A DNA stretch of 64,000 nt from Capitulum mitella (GCA_030062745.1 CP099841.1:30135398-30199397), one strand, 5' to 3'. Shown: positions 1-14,416, counted from the stretch's first letter. Program-made: numbers and translations. Notes: generated by a model from the letters alone, not told the origin.

Positions 1-1700
1 AAAATTGCTGCCAGCAGGAGTCGTTCTCCCGTGCTGGCTGAGCCGAGCGGCTTCAATGCCGTTGGCCGTGAGGCGAGAGACCACAGGCCGACACCGACGC
101 CCGTGCAAGGCCGACCTGTCGCCGCCCGCAGGCGGCCAGCCGTCGTAATCAGCGCTCCGTATTACCGTGTCTGCCGTCCCAAGGATGTCTCGCCGGCGAG
201 CTGAGCGCGACGCTTGAAGCCGTCGGAGAGCCCCTCGGCGAGCGCGGGGTGCAACGCTGTTACGGGAGAAACGTTCCGCGAAGAGCGGGCCCTACCTAAA
301 CGCGACCTATGTTGTCCGCAGCGTAACGGCCTCATGCAGAGTGCCAAGGAAAGGCGCACCGTCAGAGCTTTCGAGAGGCGGAAAGAAAGGGGCTGGAGTG
401 CAAAGGTTGAGTACGTGTTCTGTGCGTTATTATCCGATGCAAATCTCTCGCAATCAGACCGACGCCTGGAAATCGGATGACGCATCGCGGACATTACTCA
501 TGGCGTGGATTCGTTTCACTGAGGTTGGCAGAGGGTTCCGTAGAGGTCAGCGGATGAAGCGTGCAATTGCTAACCACCGAGGAGCAATGGTGGATGGGTC
601 CGGGCGTGGGTTAGCCGTAACGACTCCCATGATCTCATTCTGCACTGCATTGCTGGCCAGTTTTGCATGCTCCAGTTTAAAGCCGTGCTCAGCTTTTGCG
701 GAGCTGAACAATGTGGTCGCTCACAAGCGATAAATGGAAAGGGAATTATCATTATTATAGAAAATTATGGCAGGGATGTTCTACGCAGGCGGGATATGTT
801 ACTCTGGGATGAAATGGAACAGAAGAACTTATTTAAGTTCAAAATTCAAATTTAAATGTAAAGAAATTTCATTTATGTGACTATTCACAGATCAACGTTT
901 ATCAACATGTCAAAACCAGCAACTGTTGGGTACTTCATGTTCATGAGTTCAACAAAATCTTCGACTGGATGTTGCTACATTAAAATGCAGTTACGCAGCC
1001 GTACCGAGATGATCTTTGGCGCAAAGAAGTGATTCCCAGCGTTTGCAACACATGGGGCAATTGCAACTTCCTGAACTTTTTGTGCACATTAATTCTTGCC
1101 TAGTAAGTAAGTTCTTGGTTTTTGTTCAGTGCCCCAACTGACCTGGGTTCATTCATTTTTGGAATATTGTACGGTGAAATATTGAGCCGTATTTGCATTA
1201 TTATTACATAATTAGTACGATCCACATTATTAGTAGGCTGTATTAACACAACCCTAAACGCATGGATTCCAAAGATGGTCCGATATTCGAGCTGTCCTAT
1301 TTGTAAGTCGGAAGGACGCCATACCCCGCAACCCGGATTGTCCTTAAAGTCCGAAATCGTTCGATCTTTATTTGCATTCTAAAACCCCTACAGGCCTACA
1401 GGTTAAACTTTCTTCTAACCATTTCAGTAGTGTGAACAAGCATTTGCAAAATTTCTGGAACTATTTGTTTTTTATGCCCATAATAAGTGTGACGTATAGC
1501 AGAGCAACAGGATTGTTTTGCATCCAGTATATGAGGGCAAAACTACTTTTCAGTTAGTCAACAGGAATGCCATGATGGTCATTGGGTTTTATAAAGCGCT
1601 TCGGCTACTGCGGCCATTCCGCAGACAGAAATGTCATTCACTCAGCTTGTGCACCAATGGAATATCGCATAAGTATGTTTTAATATGTTTTAATATGCAC
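1..1700. other. Intergenic, no gene recognised
   Basis: The first ~640 bases are GC-rich and CpG-rich, and short frames stay open on both strands. None resembles a known family, and no splice or start context stands out. From ~640 the sequence turns AT-rich with no coding signal. The start could be the edge of a CpG island or exon belonging to a gene outside the window, but nothing here proves that. Confidence 0.5.
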
Positions 1701-1739
1701 CTTTTAAGCCACGCATAATAAATATGCGTGGCTTAAAAG
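1701..1739. repeat. Perfect 16-bp inverted repeat (hairpin)
   Basis: The left arm CTTTTAAGCCACGCAT (1701-1716) and right arm ATGCGTGGCTTAAAAG (1724-1739) are exact reverse complements around a 7-base loop, AATAAAT. The flanks do not continue the symmetry. It does not match the histone mRNA 3' stem-loop and is too short for a typical miRNA precursor. It may be a foldback relic or a transposon subterminal palindrome. Confidence 0.85.
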
Positions 1740-1825
1740 CCTGTTAAGTGTTTGCGGAGTCGAGAACGCCAGCCGCACATCTTAAATTCCTAATCACCGT
1801 TCATTTTTCGTACCAAACTTGTGGT

Positions 1826-2990
1826 TGATTCTGTTCCGGGGAATCGATTCCGAATCAGACTAAATGCTTGCTGAGTCGACTCTGATTCCAAATGAACGCA
1901 GTTTTCCTGACCAGATCGATTCTGATTCCCCTGAAGATTTAGGGCATTTAAGCAGACACCAGCTTGCGGTGACGTATTTTGCGTAATGTGAATTGAATTG
2001 TAACGCGATGATGCGTTACACTACCGCCCTCTGAGCGTCGATCACTACACGACGTTGGAAGCCTGTTTCGTGACACCTCTGGTGCCAACGGTGGGGAAAC
2101 TGGCAATAATGCATATTGCGTTCTTTTTTAGCCGGCGAAGCCCCCTGAAGTCGGGAACATTCTGGATGGCGTGGGTAGCAAGCGATCATTATCCTACAAA
2201 CGCAGCAGATATCCCGAACTTCGGATCGTCCTCACCCAGCGGGCCCCAGGTGGCCTTGTCAAGTCTAACAGTACCTGGAGTATGTGACCCTGGGGTCGGG
2301 AATAATAGTCCTACGCTTGACGACTGAGCCCCGATGAATCGGCGAGACGGGAGGGGGATCCCTGAGGCAGCGGTGACAAGGCCACTTACATAACGACCTC
2401 GGCTGTCCCCATGTCCGCGCAGCGTCTTCGCCGCTCCCTCATTACATTTATCTCATGGTCGATGTGGCTGACGGGAACTCCGACGGCGACACCGCGAACA
2501 CCAACTGCCTACGTCGCGCGACGCGTTCAAAAGCACTGCACGACTGTTGGTGCCAGCCCTGGTCGGACCGACGCATCAGACGCCTGGCGTCCGTTAGCCG
2601 TCACGATCGAGCCCCTCTCGTCACGCCAGGGTCACGGGGCGGATCAGAAACCGGGCGCCCTGCACCGGCTCGGCCGCGCTCCAGCGGCGTCCGACCGGGG
2701 CGGACGGGGCTTGTTTTCGCCGCGGGCGGCGGCGCGGAAAATAATCAGCTCCGGCGTGGGGGCGGTCGGGCAGAGCCGGGCTCTCGCGACGAACATGACA
2801 CCCCTGATCCCACCAGCAGGTCGCGATTGTGCTTGGTTCTGCATGGAATCGGATGGACACTGAAATGATTCCGTGGTTTATCGCTTCTGTCGTGGATTAG
2901 AACCAGAATCGATTCAGTTCCAGGCCGCAGGAAATCGGAATCAGAACTGAATTCCGTAATAGTTCAAAGAATTCATCGTGAATCGTTTCA
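1826..2990. repeat. Element bounded by GAATC/GATTC-rich ends (copy 1)
   Basis: The segments at about 1826-1935 and 2870-2990 are dense in GAATC, GATTC, AATCGATT and GAATCAG words, many forming short palindromes such as AATCGATT. They enclose ~0.9 kb whose right half (about 2330-2860) is GC-rich. A second locus at 57341-58350 has the same kind of ends at about the same spacing, but its core reads differently. The core has frames open for up to 150 codons on the plus strand (2411-2863) that I do not recognise. I infer a dispersed non-autonomous element; its class and exact ends are unknown. Confidence 0.45.
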
Positions 2991-5900
2991 GTGCACAGTT
3001 TTCGAAGCTCAGAAGTTTTTCGACGACGTATTCACATATTTACTGTTTCTAATTAAAAGGACAACAGATAATTGTTGCTGAATGAATTTTATACCAACCT
3101 AAAAACAGCAAATGTCATGATCACCTTTCTTGTACAAAAAGAACCAAGACCCCATTGCTACAACATTTTAACATTAAGGTTTAAGGTTCAGGCAATAGCC
3201 AGAAACCAATGGTCTGAAATCCTATTCACCGTGAAACCTAACCTGTGCGAAGTGCTCTTGATCCATGAAAAGGACCTTCCGAAAAACGGCAAAATACAGT
3301 GGAAACACGGGCCACGAGTGAAGAAGTGCAGGCTAGCGCGCTGCCGACGTTGTACACGTTCTTGTTGCTCAGCCTGTGCTCTGCTCGCAGATGCGGCAGA
3401 CTGATGGACATCCTTCAACGGAGGCCTTGCGCTCAGCAGGCCGAGGACAGCTGTCCACACGAATCACTGCGTAAGGCTTCACGTCACCACTGGGCATTGT
3501 AGACGAACAGTCCCAAGCCCCTTTTTGCAGCCAAGAGCCGATACCGTGCATCAATAGCGTAAGAAAAATGGGACAAGGGTAGGCCTTCCTCGAGTGAATT
3601 CTAATGTAATCTGCCTCGTCGATTCTAAGCCTGTCGGGAATATCGACACGAATATGTAGGATGCTAGCAAAAAGCTGCTTGCGGGAACGCTAGGAAGATA
3701 CTGATTCAGCCGGAAGCAGAGTTAAGGTCACAGTGAATGCTGTGAGAAGAGTGGGAACATGAAAAGAATAGTTTGCATAAAGATACCCATTGAACAAGCT
3801 CCATTTAATTTGACATTCTGGCCGAAATATGAAACCGCACCAGGTGCATGACAGATCCCAAGCAGCCTATGAAAATTCTCATTACTTGATTCAAGCTTTA
3901 CGAGGGTGCTTCTTTGCCATCCTTCTCCTTTTCATCCTCGCCAGTAAGCGAGGAACTCGTGCAAGCCCCCTGAAATTTTTCGAAAATTACAATGTCTTTC
4001 TATGATGCCAGATGCATCGCATATTTCATGCACTCCTTTACGATTACCGTTACTTCTTCATAGCCTTATGAAGATGCTTCGGTGTCATCCTCTCTCGTAT
4101 CATCCTCACCAGTGAATGAGAAGCTGCTGCCATTCACCTGAAATTTTCTGACACGCTCCCTACAATCCACCACAATTTGCTTGCTTTTCTGTGCGGCTGA
4201 TTTGTGCTTTTTACGCATTTGTTGCATATTTTATGGCATTATCTTTACATATAACACCCATCTAATACGTCACAATTTACAACATTCCTGTCTACCGGTA
4301 TTAAAGCATACCCTAAAACACGACATCTTGCGATCTTTGTAGTCGAGCCGATGGCGCTGATTTTTTAGCGTGTGTGTGTTCTCATTTTGACATGCGAATG
4401 TGTCAAATTGTGTTGTCAAATTGTGTGGTAGTCAGATTGCCACATTTTACATTTCTCATTTTTTATGTGCGTACCATTCCTTGCGTGACAAAGGCCACAG
4501 AATATCTCTTTCTGGTGGATGTGGCCGGCTGTTTGTAAATACAATACAATACATGTCACTGTGAAGACTCTTTCCCAAAGGCATGTCATGGAGAAACAGT
4601 GATGCGACAATCGTACGCAAACCGTAAAAAGCCTTTTAAGAGTTTCATGGTACCAAGTCTTACCCATTCTTATGCCAGGGTGTCATCCATGATGTCCGTT
4701 ACGTCTGCACTTGAGTCCGTATTGGGTTCAATGGCATATTAGGTTACAATCATGAACTGATGTCATGAACCTTTTCTGGCTTATCATTTATAACGAAGGG
4801 GTTTAAGTAACTGGAAACTCTCAATTTCCTGATTGTCTCTATCTATTTCTATTCCATTTCTTTTCCGTTCTACATATCTGATTCAGTCTATGTTCGTCGC
4901 GTCGTTAAAAGTCGTTCTGTCTTCGTAAAAGCGCCTGAACAAGTTTCGTCTCACAAAATCCCATTCAAACCAAGATACATTGGCATAACCTACTTCGCCT
5001 ATACGTTCACTATGCGACTTAGCAAGAGTCAAGCTGCTATTGTCGTTTAACCAAAGACTAAGCTCGTTTTTGCTTCATTGCTAAATCACGTCAAGCTAGG
5101 TTCTTGCGGGGGCAGGGGCACACCAACAATACCTGACCTGTCGAAGGTGGCGAAATGCCAAATTCTCAAGAAGTGTCTTATCTGACGCAATATGCAGCAT
5201 AACGGCAAAAACAGCACGTTGCGAGGCATCTCCCCAGACTAGGTCGATGACATTTCTGAAAGTCAGGTATATCTTTTTTATAGAAGATAGTTTGCTTATT
5301 AGTGCGATTTATCCTGTGGTTGTTGCCTGCTTTGGAAATCTCTGTCGCAACCTTAAACTTTGCTGGCATGTCTTCGTTAAACGCAATATAGATCAGTGAT
5401 CCGACGTCATTCGGTTTCGCAATGTTGCGAGGGGAAGTAGAAATAATCTACAAGTGGCTGCGGAAAGCCCCACGTTCCTGGTTCCTTTTGGTTGTAAGCT
5501 AGTTTCGAAAAACATGGGTTTTGAGAAATCTCCAGAAGTGCGTGGGTTAAACACAAGTCAGTAAGCATTCTAGTAATGCGAACATCCAGAAAGTTCCACA
5601 CACCGACGAACTTAAACTCAATAACTCTGTGTTTTGCATTGGTGAATTTTGTTTCGTATTGCAATGTCAATGGTCAAAATCAAAATCGAATTTCAGTAAG
5701 GAATTCGAGCAGGAATGGAGAACGGTCTTGGTGGAAGCCCGTCTATCATGAAGCAATTGACTGTTAAACAGATGTTTGGATGAAAACCATTTCAGTCAAC
5801 CGTTTATGTCAAAAATCGCAAACGGAACGAACTCTCGCCGCCTCGGCAGCGAAAGGCTGCTGGGACGGCGGACGGCGGCCCTGCCAATTTTACAAAAATG

Positions 5901-6587
5901 GAACATTAATTACAGCTGTCAAATGGGGAAAATGGTTTCAAATGGCTCCGGCTTCACAAATTTATAAACTACGCGCAACCAGATTTCACGCTACATACAT
6001 GAATAACCTCTTAATGCCGTTAGCAAAATTTGACGAGTTCCGTCAAGTCGTTCACGGACTGGGACTACGGCGGAGCACGCTTTCACACAAATACAGCCTG
6101 ACCGTCGGCTGCTGACACCATACTCTTAACCTGCACAATTTCGGATACAATATTTATTTCCGCACCTGCACAAAGATTTTCCACCCGCAATAGATTTTCC
6201 CTCATGTTTGATCGCTATCTGACAGCAGCAGAAGCAAGAACGAAACGACGCGAAGGGACATGACATATCTCCTTCGGTTCATTCGGAGAAAGATCAAAAG
6301 ACCTCCCAAGAAGGGTCTGCATTCCTGCACCCATAAATGGTGCCAGACAGGGCGCCTGTGGCATTACCGCCCGCCTGCATCAACTCTGAGTTGGCCTGCA
6401 CCGTGCCGCCAACACCTGCACGGCCGGCATTATGGGCCTCTGTTTGCGAAGGCTGAGTGGAGAGGCCGTCCGTCTGCGGCCGGCTGCCGCCAGCGGCGGC
6501 GGCGGCGCCGCGGAGTGGGCCTCCCCCGGAGCGTCACGGCCGCTCCACCACCGACCCGACTGACGAACATCCACGCCGTGTGCAGAG
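2991..6587. other. Intergenic, no gene recognised
   Basis: Mostly AT-rich sequence with only short, family-less open frames. A small CGG/GGC-rich run lies near 6490-6512 within a GC-rich stretch (about 6400-6570). I see no transposon ends, RNA gene or conserved domain. Confidence 0.5.
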
Positions 6588-6644
6588 CTCTCTCTCTCCC
6601 TCTTCCCCCTCTCCTTCTCCCTCCCCCTCTCTCTCTCTCTTTTA
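6588..6644 (+). repeat. CT-rich polypyrimidine tract
   Basis: A run of about 57 bases of almost pure C and T, followed immediately by TTTTAG. This superficially resembles a splice acceptor, but no exon can be supported on either side. Best described as simple-sequence DNA. Confidence 0.85.
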
Positions 6645-7329
6645 GCATAGCATATGCATTAAACAACCTTCTTTATACCGGGGGTACATACTGAACGTTA
6701 TATATGTAGTGAATATATATGCATATATATTGCAAATAAGTATATATGGGTACTCAACGTTCCAAGGCAAGAAAATACCTCGGAACTGCAGACACCAACA
6801 TAAACCGGGAAATACAAAAACCTAAATTATTACACGAATGCAAATAAACATAACCTGAGATCATTCATATATTCTGACCCTCCATAATTAAGCGGATGAC
6901 CAGCATTTGCCGATCACACATACGAACAAAGACAGGACACAAACAAAGACAAAGATCGATCTATAGCAGTGCCGCTCTACGCCAAGAAGAAAGGTTTTAA
7001 AGGAGGTATAAAGAAGATTGTCTATTTTCATTATCATGCTTAAAGTCCGGGAGCCTGTCAAGGCCATTTTTTGCTTTATTAAATATGAGTCCCCATCTTC
7101 CCGGCAATCTACTCAGAATCGCAATGAACTGCAGTTTGACAAGCAATTAATGAAAACGACATGGTGAAATCATGATGTGTTTGTAATTCTACATATTTGA
7201 CAAATACGCATTTACAGCAGCATTGCTATCATAACCTCCTCACGTACCCTGTCAGAAACACGTAAAATCCTAATAGCATCAGTCGTGCCGCATGTACCCA
7301 GGAGATTTTAGATTCACCCAAGGCCTCAA
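6645..7329. other. Intergenic, no gene recognised
   Basis: AT-rich with short TA and ATATAT runs near 6700-6750. No coding signal, RNA gene or repeat end is visible. Confidence 0.5.
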
Positions 7330-9134
<1,805 letters not shown>

Positions 9135-10303
9135 TGACCCTATTCCCGCATCGGGGCAGGAGGCTTCAGAAAGTTCCCACCCCTCCGGTTTTACGCTCGT
9201 CACTTCCAGGATTTTTCAATTAGCTTCATGAAACTTAGTCACCATGTCTGTCTATTTCTTGCGCATATGATACCACATTTCAAGAATGTCATTTTGACAA
9301 AAGGTGGAAGCCAGGCCACGTTTTTGGGGGCGCCTCGGGCAGTTTTGGCACTGCTGAAGGTAAGAGAGAAATGGGTGCCAAAAATAGGGTTTTTGCAGCT
9401 AAGACTAGGACATTAAATGAGTGTATGGATAAACAAATGGGCAACAATACACGAATATTTTTTGCTGATCTGAGGTCAGCTCACAAGGCCGTTTCAGGTC
9501 TAATAAAACTCGGGATTAATGTACCTGTTTTTTCATGCATTTTTCAAAATGAAAAATCCGGAACACATTTGGCGCAAGAAAATGTCCTCTGCGTGTATTT
9601 GATTTTCAGTTCGATGTCAGGCCGGGTCACCGAGCTATGACCTAAAATGTGTTATCTCGCACCCTGTATCACGAAGGCCAAAAACAGGACTTTTAGAATC
9701 ATAATCAAATCGAGTAATCAAAGTCGTTTCAAAACCCTGCGCCATAAACCCAAGGTCATCCCATGTCACTCTGAGGTCATTTGACGTAATGCCAGTCAAA
9801 GCTCGTGGGGTGACATGATGAACATGCGACTATGACAGTTTTCCCTTTTCATGCCCCTGGTGACGCCGATGCCAATACCATACAAGCAGTGTATTACGAT
9901 CTGTACTTCTCAAATATAAAATGACTGATAATAGCTAAAAGAGATCCTAAACTTTTCATGTTAACTCAGTTTCCCCCAAAAAAAAAACGTTTCTGCCGTC
10001 TGCCAAGCCCTGTGGAAGCCCATGGCTTTTATCAAAATTCTAAACGTATGGGCCGAACAAAACGTTCCATTGATTGGCTCCCGATTTATGCCGGTTTTAC
10101 CGCAATCGGTCCATAAACACCGGAGTTATAAGGAGCAAAAATACCTCCATATCTACCCTTTAGCAGAGTTTGAAACCTTGTTCAGAAAGATGCCGTTTAG
10201 GTGTTGGCGAATCGGTTTCCATTTCTCGCAACCATCGGACAGGTAGTTCTCGAGATCTCATGGGACAGGAGGTCGAGTAAGCTTCCCAACGTGGGAATGC
10301 ATC
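9135..10303 (-). mobile_element. Diverged copy of 1.2-kb TTAA repeat family (R1)
   Basis: The left boundary reads GACCCTATTCCCGC and the interior follows the reverse-orientation order seen in the better copies: the 'aggat...cttcatgaaactt.gtcac' stretch, then 'gggcaacaatac', then 'ctgaggtca'. It ends with a GTAGTTCTCGAGATCTC block at about 10245-10259. Many substitutions and indels separate it from the copies at 41-53 kb, so it is an old insertion. It has no coding capacity. Confidence 0.75.
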
Positions 10304-12269
10304 CTAATGTTATGAAGACAGGAAGAGGTGTAATAAGCAACTGATCCAGTTTTTCTGGGGGGTGGGGGCATTGGCCGGATCCTTGTTTGTTCCATTAACA
10401 GCGTCTTTATTCGCATAAAATTGTTTGTTACCTAGCGGTGGGGAGTGTAAATACCAAAAACTGGTGGCCAAAAACATTTGAAAAATAAGCACCCTCTACG
10501 CTTATTGGATACCACTGACGAAATGAAAGCAAAAGCTTCGACCGAGAGGTTTTGGGCTGGGCTTCTTAAACTGGTCATATCATATCATACGGGGTTTGTA
10601 AGGGTAAGAGACATCATAGGCGACTTACGAATCATTCAGGATGTGATGGAATATACAATGAAACATAGCTTTCCAATAATCTTTCGTGTATTAGTCATTT
10701 AATCCGCATTTAACCCTACTCCGGGCCGAGAGAGCGAGCAACTTCTGGTCCTTTCCAGTTTTTCTCTCACCATTCGCGGGCTTTTCGGAACTGCTTCACG
10801 AAACTTAGACGGTTTTTTAATATGTTTTTGACAGGCTGTGACAAAATTTCAAAAGTTCATCTGCTCCGAAGGAGGTTCCAGAACACGTATTTGTGCGGCA
10901 TGTTGGAATAATATCGTACTTTCTTGAGATCGAGCACTTCGACCTGGTCATGTACCATTTTGATGTCCTTTATAAAGCCATGGAGAAACGAAATGATCAA
11001 AATATTTATATCCTGCACACTTTCAAGTATTTTAAGAAAAATGTCGTCATTCGTGGATCCAGGCGCCTGGCAAACAGAATGTCTAAATGTTCTCTAATTC
11101 TAAGAATTTATCACTCATTGTAAGTTCATGTGTGGTATACAGACCTGTATCCTAATTTATATGAACAGTTCACCCATATAGACTGCCAAGAGCATTTTTA
11201 GGCATCGTTTTCCAAATGAATATTTCGTCCAAGATGTTCAATGGCCTTACAGATATGTGGATCTGTGAGACTAGTTTTGTTATCTTGACATAGATTACAA
11301 TCAAATGCCATACGTTTCAGCAAAAAAGAAACCACAGGCGGCTCCGGTTAATGTAAAGGGATATTTATTTTTTCTCATTCCTGAGAAAATATGACTCGAT
11401 CCAAGAGATAAAACACAGCAATCACCATGTAATTATTGACACCTGTTTTCTGGTATCTATGTCTGGTTATCTGGTACCTATGAGCACTTGCAAGGTGTAC
11501 ATAATATGGCATACGACGCATTTGGGAGTGATTTCTTGACATTCATAATCTCACCAAATTCAGAATATATAACGAAAAAATGACATTTTCCAAATATATC
11601 CTTTTATATATCCTGGCTACGCCCATGATTCCATTATTTGAAAATTTGATGCGTTTTTGACCCCAAAATTCAAACATAAGCAACAATACTAAATCATGTG
11701 CAAACCGTGTTTGAATATGGTACCCAGTTACCAATAGTTTATCAAGTAGAAAGTTATTCCACGTTTCCTGATAACTAGATCCGCCAATGGGCACTTATCA
11801 TATGCATATAATATGGTACGCGACCTGCAAATGTTTCCAGAGCACAAACGGGCACGCCAAACCCAAAATACGTTTTAGAATGAATTAACATTTTCTAAAT
11901 ACATGTACCCATGTTGTGTCCTGTATGCGTCTATGAAAATAAGAAAGTGTGCCTTTCCCTAATATAAATGATAGATCTATCAACTGTCGGCAGAATGTCA
12001 TGAAGAAGAACAAAATTAGTGCTAGAATGTGGTCACAAAGCAGCTCGTACAGTCAAATCTCTATTTATGCCGTCATTTTGACTCCCAATCTCCTCTTTCT
12101 AAAACGTATTACATTCCTCTTTAGGAATGCGGATGGCGACAGACTATCAAACGCCGTTTTCCGCTAGGAAATCCGACCAATAGTCGTCGATATCGCAGGG
12201 GGAGGTGGTAGAATCCGCCTGCCCACCCCAACATGGAATCTTATGAGCTGGGCAGGAGCACGGATTAGG
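10304..12269. other. Intergenic, no gene recognised
   Basis: AT-rich sequence with only short open frames and no family resemblance. Some further decayed sequence of the LINE that becomes readable at 12.27 kb may lie at its right edge, but I cannot read it. Confidence 0.5.
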
Positions 12270-12608
12270 GTTAGCAGCGCTGAACATCTGTTTTCCGCGC
12301 ATGAGAGCTTTTGGGATTTAGTGATTCATTTGTAAGGTGGATTAAGCTATTTTACAATGATTCCAGCCTGGCAGTTTTGGATATTAGGTTCACATCTGCT
12401 GGCTGATGCCTGAAAGAGAATGGTGCAAGGTTGTCCCATTGCGAGAATGTTATTTAATTTAGCCGATAAGTTATTTGCCATTAAAATTGGGCAATCAGAA
12501 ATGGTAAAAGGCTTGCCGGTTAATAACCTTCCAACAAAGACATCACAATGGGCTCTTTTCTGGTCTGGATATAAATATGCATTAGTCGAAGGTTATAAGA
12601 ATGGGTAG
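12270..12608 (+). pseudogene. LINE reverse transcriptase relic (L1/Tx1-like)
   Basis: Two plus-strand frames together spell a piece of a non-LTR reverse transcriptase. From 12308 one frame reads LLGFSDSFVRWIKLFYNDSS, the block just upstream of the catalytic palm in L1/Tx1-like elements. From ~12420 another frame reads VQGCPIARMLFNLADKLFAI, matching the family's 'RQGCPLSPLLFNLxIExLAI' block. The two are separated by a stop and a frameshift. The FADD-type catalytic block that should follow is not recognisable, and upstream fingers sequence is unreadable. This is a dead 5'- and 3'-truncated fragment. The match is from memory of the family pattern; the clade is tentative. Confidence 0.7.
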
Positions 12609-13285
12609 TTTGAGAAATTCCATTAGAAAACACCAAATTCAAGCAGTGCGCAAGGTAAAAAAATCCAGGCTTAGCTGGACCGAAACTTGCGAGCTAGGCA
12701 ATCTGAATCCAATTGTTGATAGCGTTAAACGCACTAAAAATCTTTGTCAGGGTCATACCCAAGGATTCTGAGCATTACAAAAGGTATAACGGTAACAAAA
12801 AACCTTCTTATATCTGTATGTATACATATTCTTCCTTGTTTAAGAATATGTAATGCTCATTTGTAATCGATCCAGTCGCTGTTAATGAAATACACATGAA
12901 GAACGCATCCTAAAGTTGCAGCCAGAGTACTTTGTCAAAGCATAAGGAATGGCGGGCTTAGAGCAATAAACAAAGGGATATTTCATAGAAATGAAAGTAC
13001 GCGGAAATAAATAAGGGTTCACTCATGCGAGCATTCTATGGACATTTTAAGACCGAATTTCCTCTACTTTCTATAATTCTTCCCATAATTGATTTGTTTA
13101 TCACATTTATTAGACAGTCCCATTTTTAAGATTTATACGTGTATGCAACGCACCAAAAGGGGTAAACGTTTTCGGAAAATGCTAATTCATTCTCCAACAT
13201 ATTTCGAGTCTGACGAGCTTCTCTGTGTTCGGGAAACAATTCTAAATGTGTCACACACCGCATTTATATGGTATATATTACACCG
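12609..13285. other. Intergenic, no gene recognised
   Basis: AT-rich sequence with no open frame of note. It may include decayed LINE sequence continuing from the left, but none is readable. Confidence 0.45.
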
Positions 13286-13295
13286 ATATATATAT

Positions 13296-13343
<48 letters not shown>

Positions 13344-13344
13344 A
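13286..13344. repeat. (TA)n microsatellite
   Basis: TATATA runs with a CGATATAT interruption at the left and a TGTATGTATG tail at the right. Confidence 0.95.
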
Positions 13345-13354
13345 AAATCTCCGA

Positions 13355-13404
13355 GTTCAAAATGTGATGCGCTTATAAGATCATAAGCGCATCACATTTT
13401 GAAC
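13355..13404. repeat. Perfect 22-bp inverted repeat with 6-base loop
   Basis: The left arm (13355-13376, starting GTTCAAAATGTGATGCGC) and right arm (13383-13404, ending GCGCATCACATTTTGAAC) are exact reverse complements. They flank the loop AAGATC. The flanks do not continue the symmetry. It lies 10 bases downstream of the TA/TG array. Possible sources are replication template switching, a transposon subterminal palindrome, or a short stem-loop RNA; nothing decides between them. Confidence 0.9.
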
Positions 13405-14157
13405 CTGCGGGATAGCAAGCGTCATCTCAGGAGACCACGTCGGTTGGCAGAGCAGATCCGTCAATACCTAGGGAAAGACAGAAGTAGCCACGTCTGCAAT
13501 GCAAGGGAAGGCGCGCCCACTCACGGTCATCTGAATAACGCATATTTACGTAAAGCTCACCCGCACAGCTGTTCCAACGGCATTCACCAGATCGGAGCAC
13601 CGAGGGCTGATCCCCACGAGCTGGTCCGCCGTCATGCACATCTATTACTCATGCATAACATCAACCATGCTGAAATCATTTCACTGTCGGCTGGTTCATG
13701 GGTACACATTTGCAAACAGACTCCTGCTGCTGCATGCCGTTGTTGATAACTTGAAGGATTCGAACTGTCCCGTTGATGACACTCCTATGTTATTTTTACG
13801 CTCGTGCATTATTTTTACGTATCTGTGCGAACGCTTCGGAGCGTTATGTTTAGCTGTATTAATCACCACATCAGCCTCACATGTGTCACATGCAGTGGTG
13901 AGAATGTTTTGTTTGGAGTGCCCAGTGCTTCATATGTTGTCCGTTTTCTGAAAGTGATCACGAAATATTTGGCATATGTTAACCGACTGGAAAGAAAAAC
14001 ACTTACATTTCCAGCCTTTAAAGCCTATGCCGGACATAATTATAAGATTTAACATCCTGGACACAAGGTAGAAAACCGAGAAGCGTCGGGATGTGCAAAA
14101 CAGATGACAAAGGTACTGAGCAAACGGAAATTTCAGTTTAACTTTCTAGATTTTTTT
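13405..14157. other. Intergenic, no gene recognised
   Basis: Open frames of up to 115 codons exist (for example plus 13399-13746) but match no family that I know and lack splice context. No repeat ends were seen. Confidence 0.45.
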
Positions 14158-14183
14158 TCCATAGTATGCATAGTATGCAGTAT

Positions 14184-14223
14184 GGAATAGTATGCATACT
14201 ATGCATAGTATGTATACTATTCC
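14184..14223. repeat. 40-bp near-perfect palindrome of TATGCATA units
   Basis: GGAATAGTATGCATACTATG and the following 20 bases form a palindrome with a single mismatched pair (GCATAC against GTATAC). It is embedded in an array of TAGTATGCA words from 14160 to 14234. It probably arose by slippage and inversion in a simple repeat. Confidence 0.85.
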
Positions 14224-14389
14224 ATAGTATGCAGTCCGATTATGTGTGTGTGTATTACTTGTGGTAACAATGACGATGATGAATGATGTTGAAGGTAAAT
14301 GGTGTACGGTGAGAAAAACTGTCATCTGGAGTCATTAATGCTGCTACCAAGCCCCTCAGCAAAAACGAAAAACGTCGGCGGGCGAAAAA

Positions 14390-14416
14390 GGCGTCTCCGT
14401 TGCGGACGGAGACGCC
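14390..14416. repeat. 11-bp GC-rich stem-loop
   Basis: GGCGTCTCCGT (14390-14400) and ACGGAGACGCC (14406-14416) pair exactly around the loop TGCGG, inside a short GC-rich patch (14370-14560) that also has a C10-type run near 14519. No RNA family is recognised. Confidence 0.7.
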
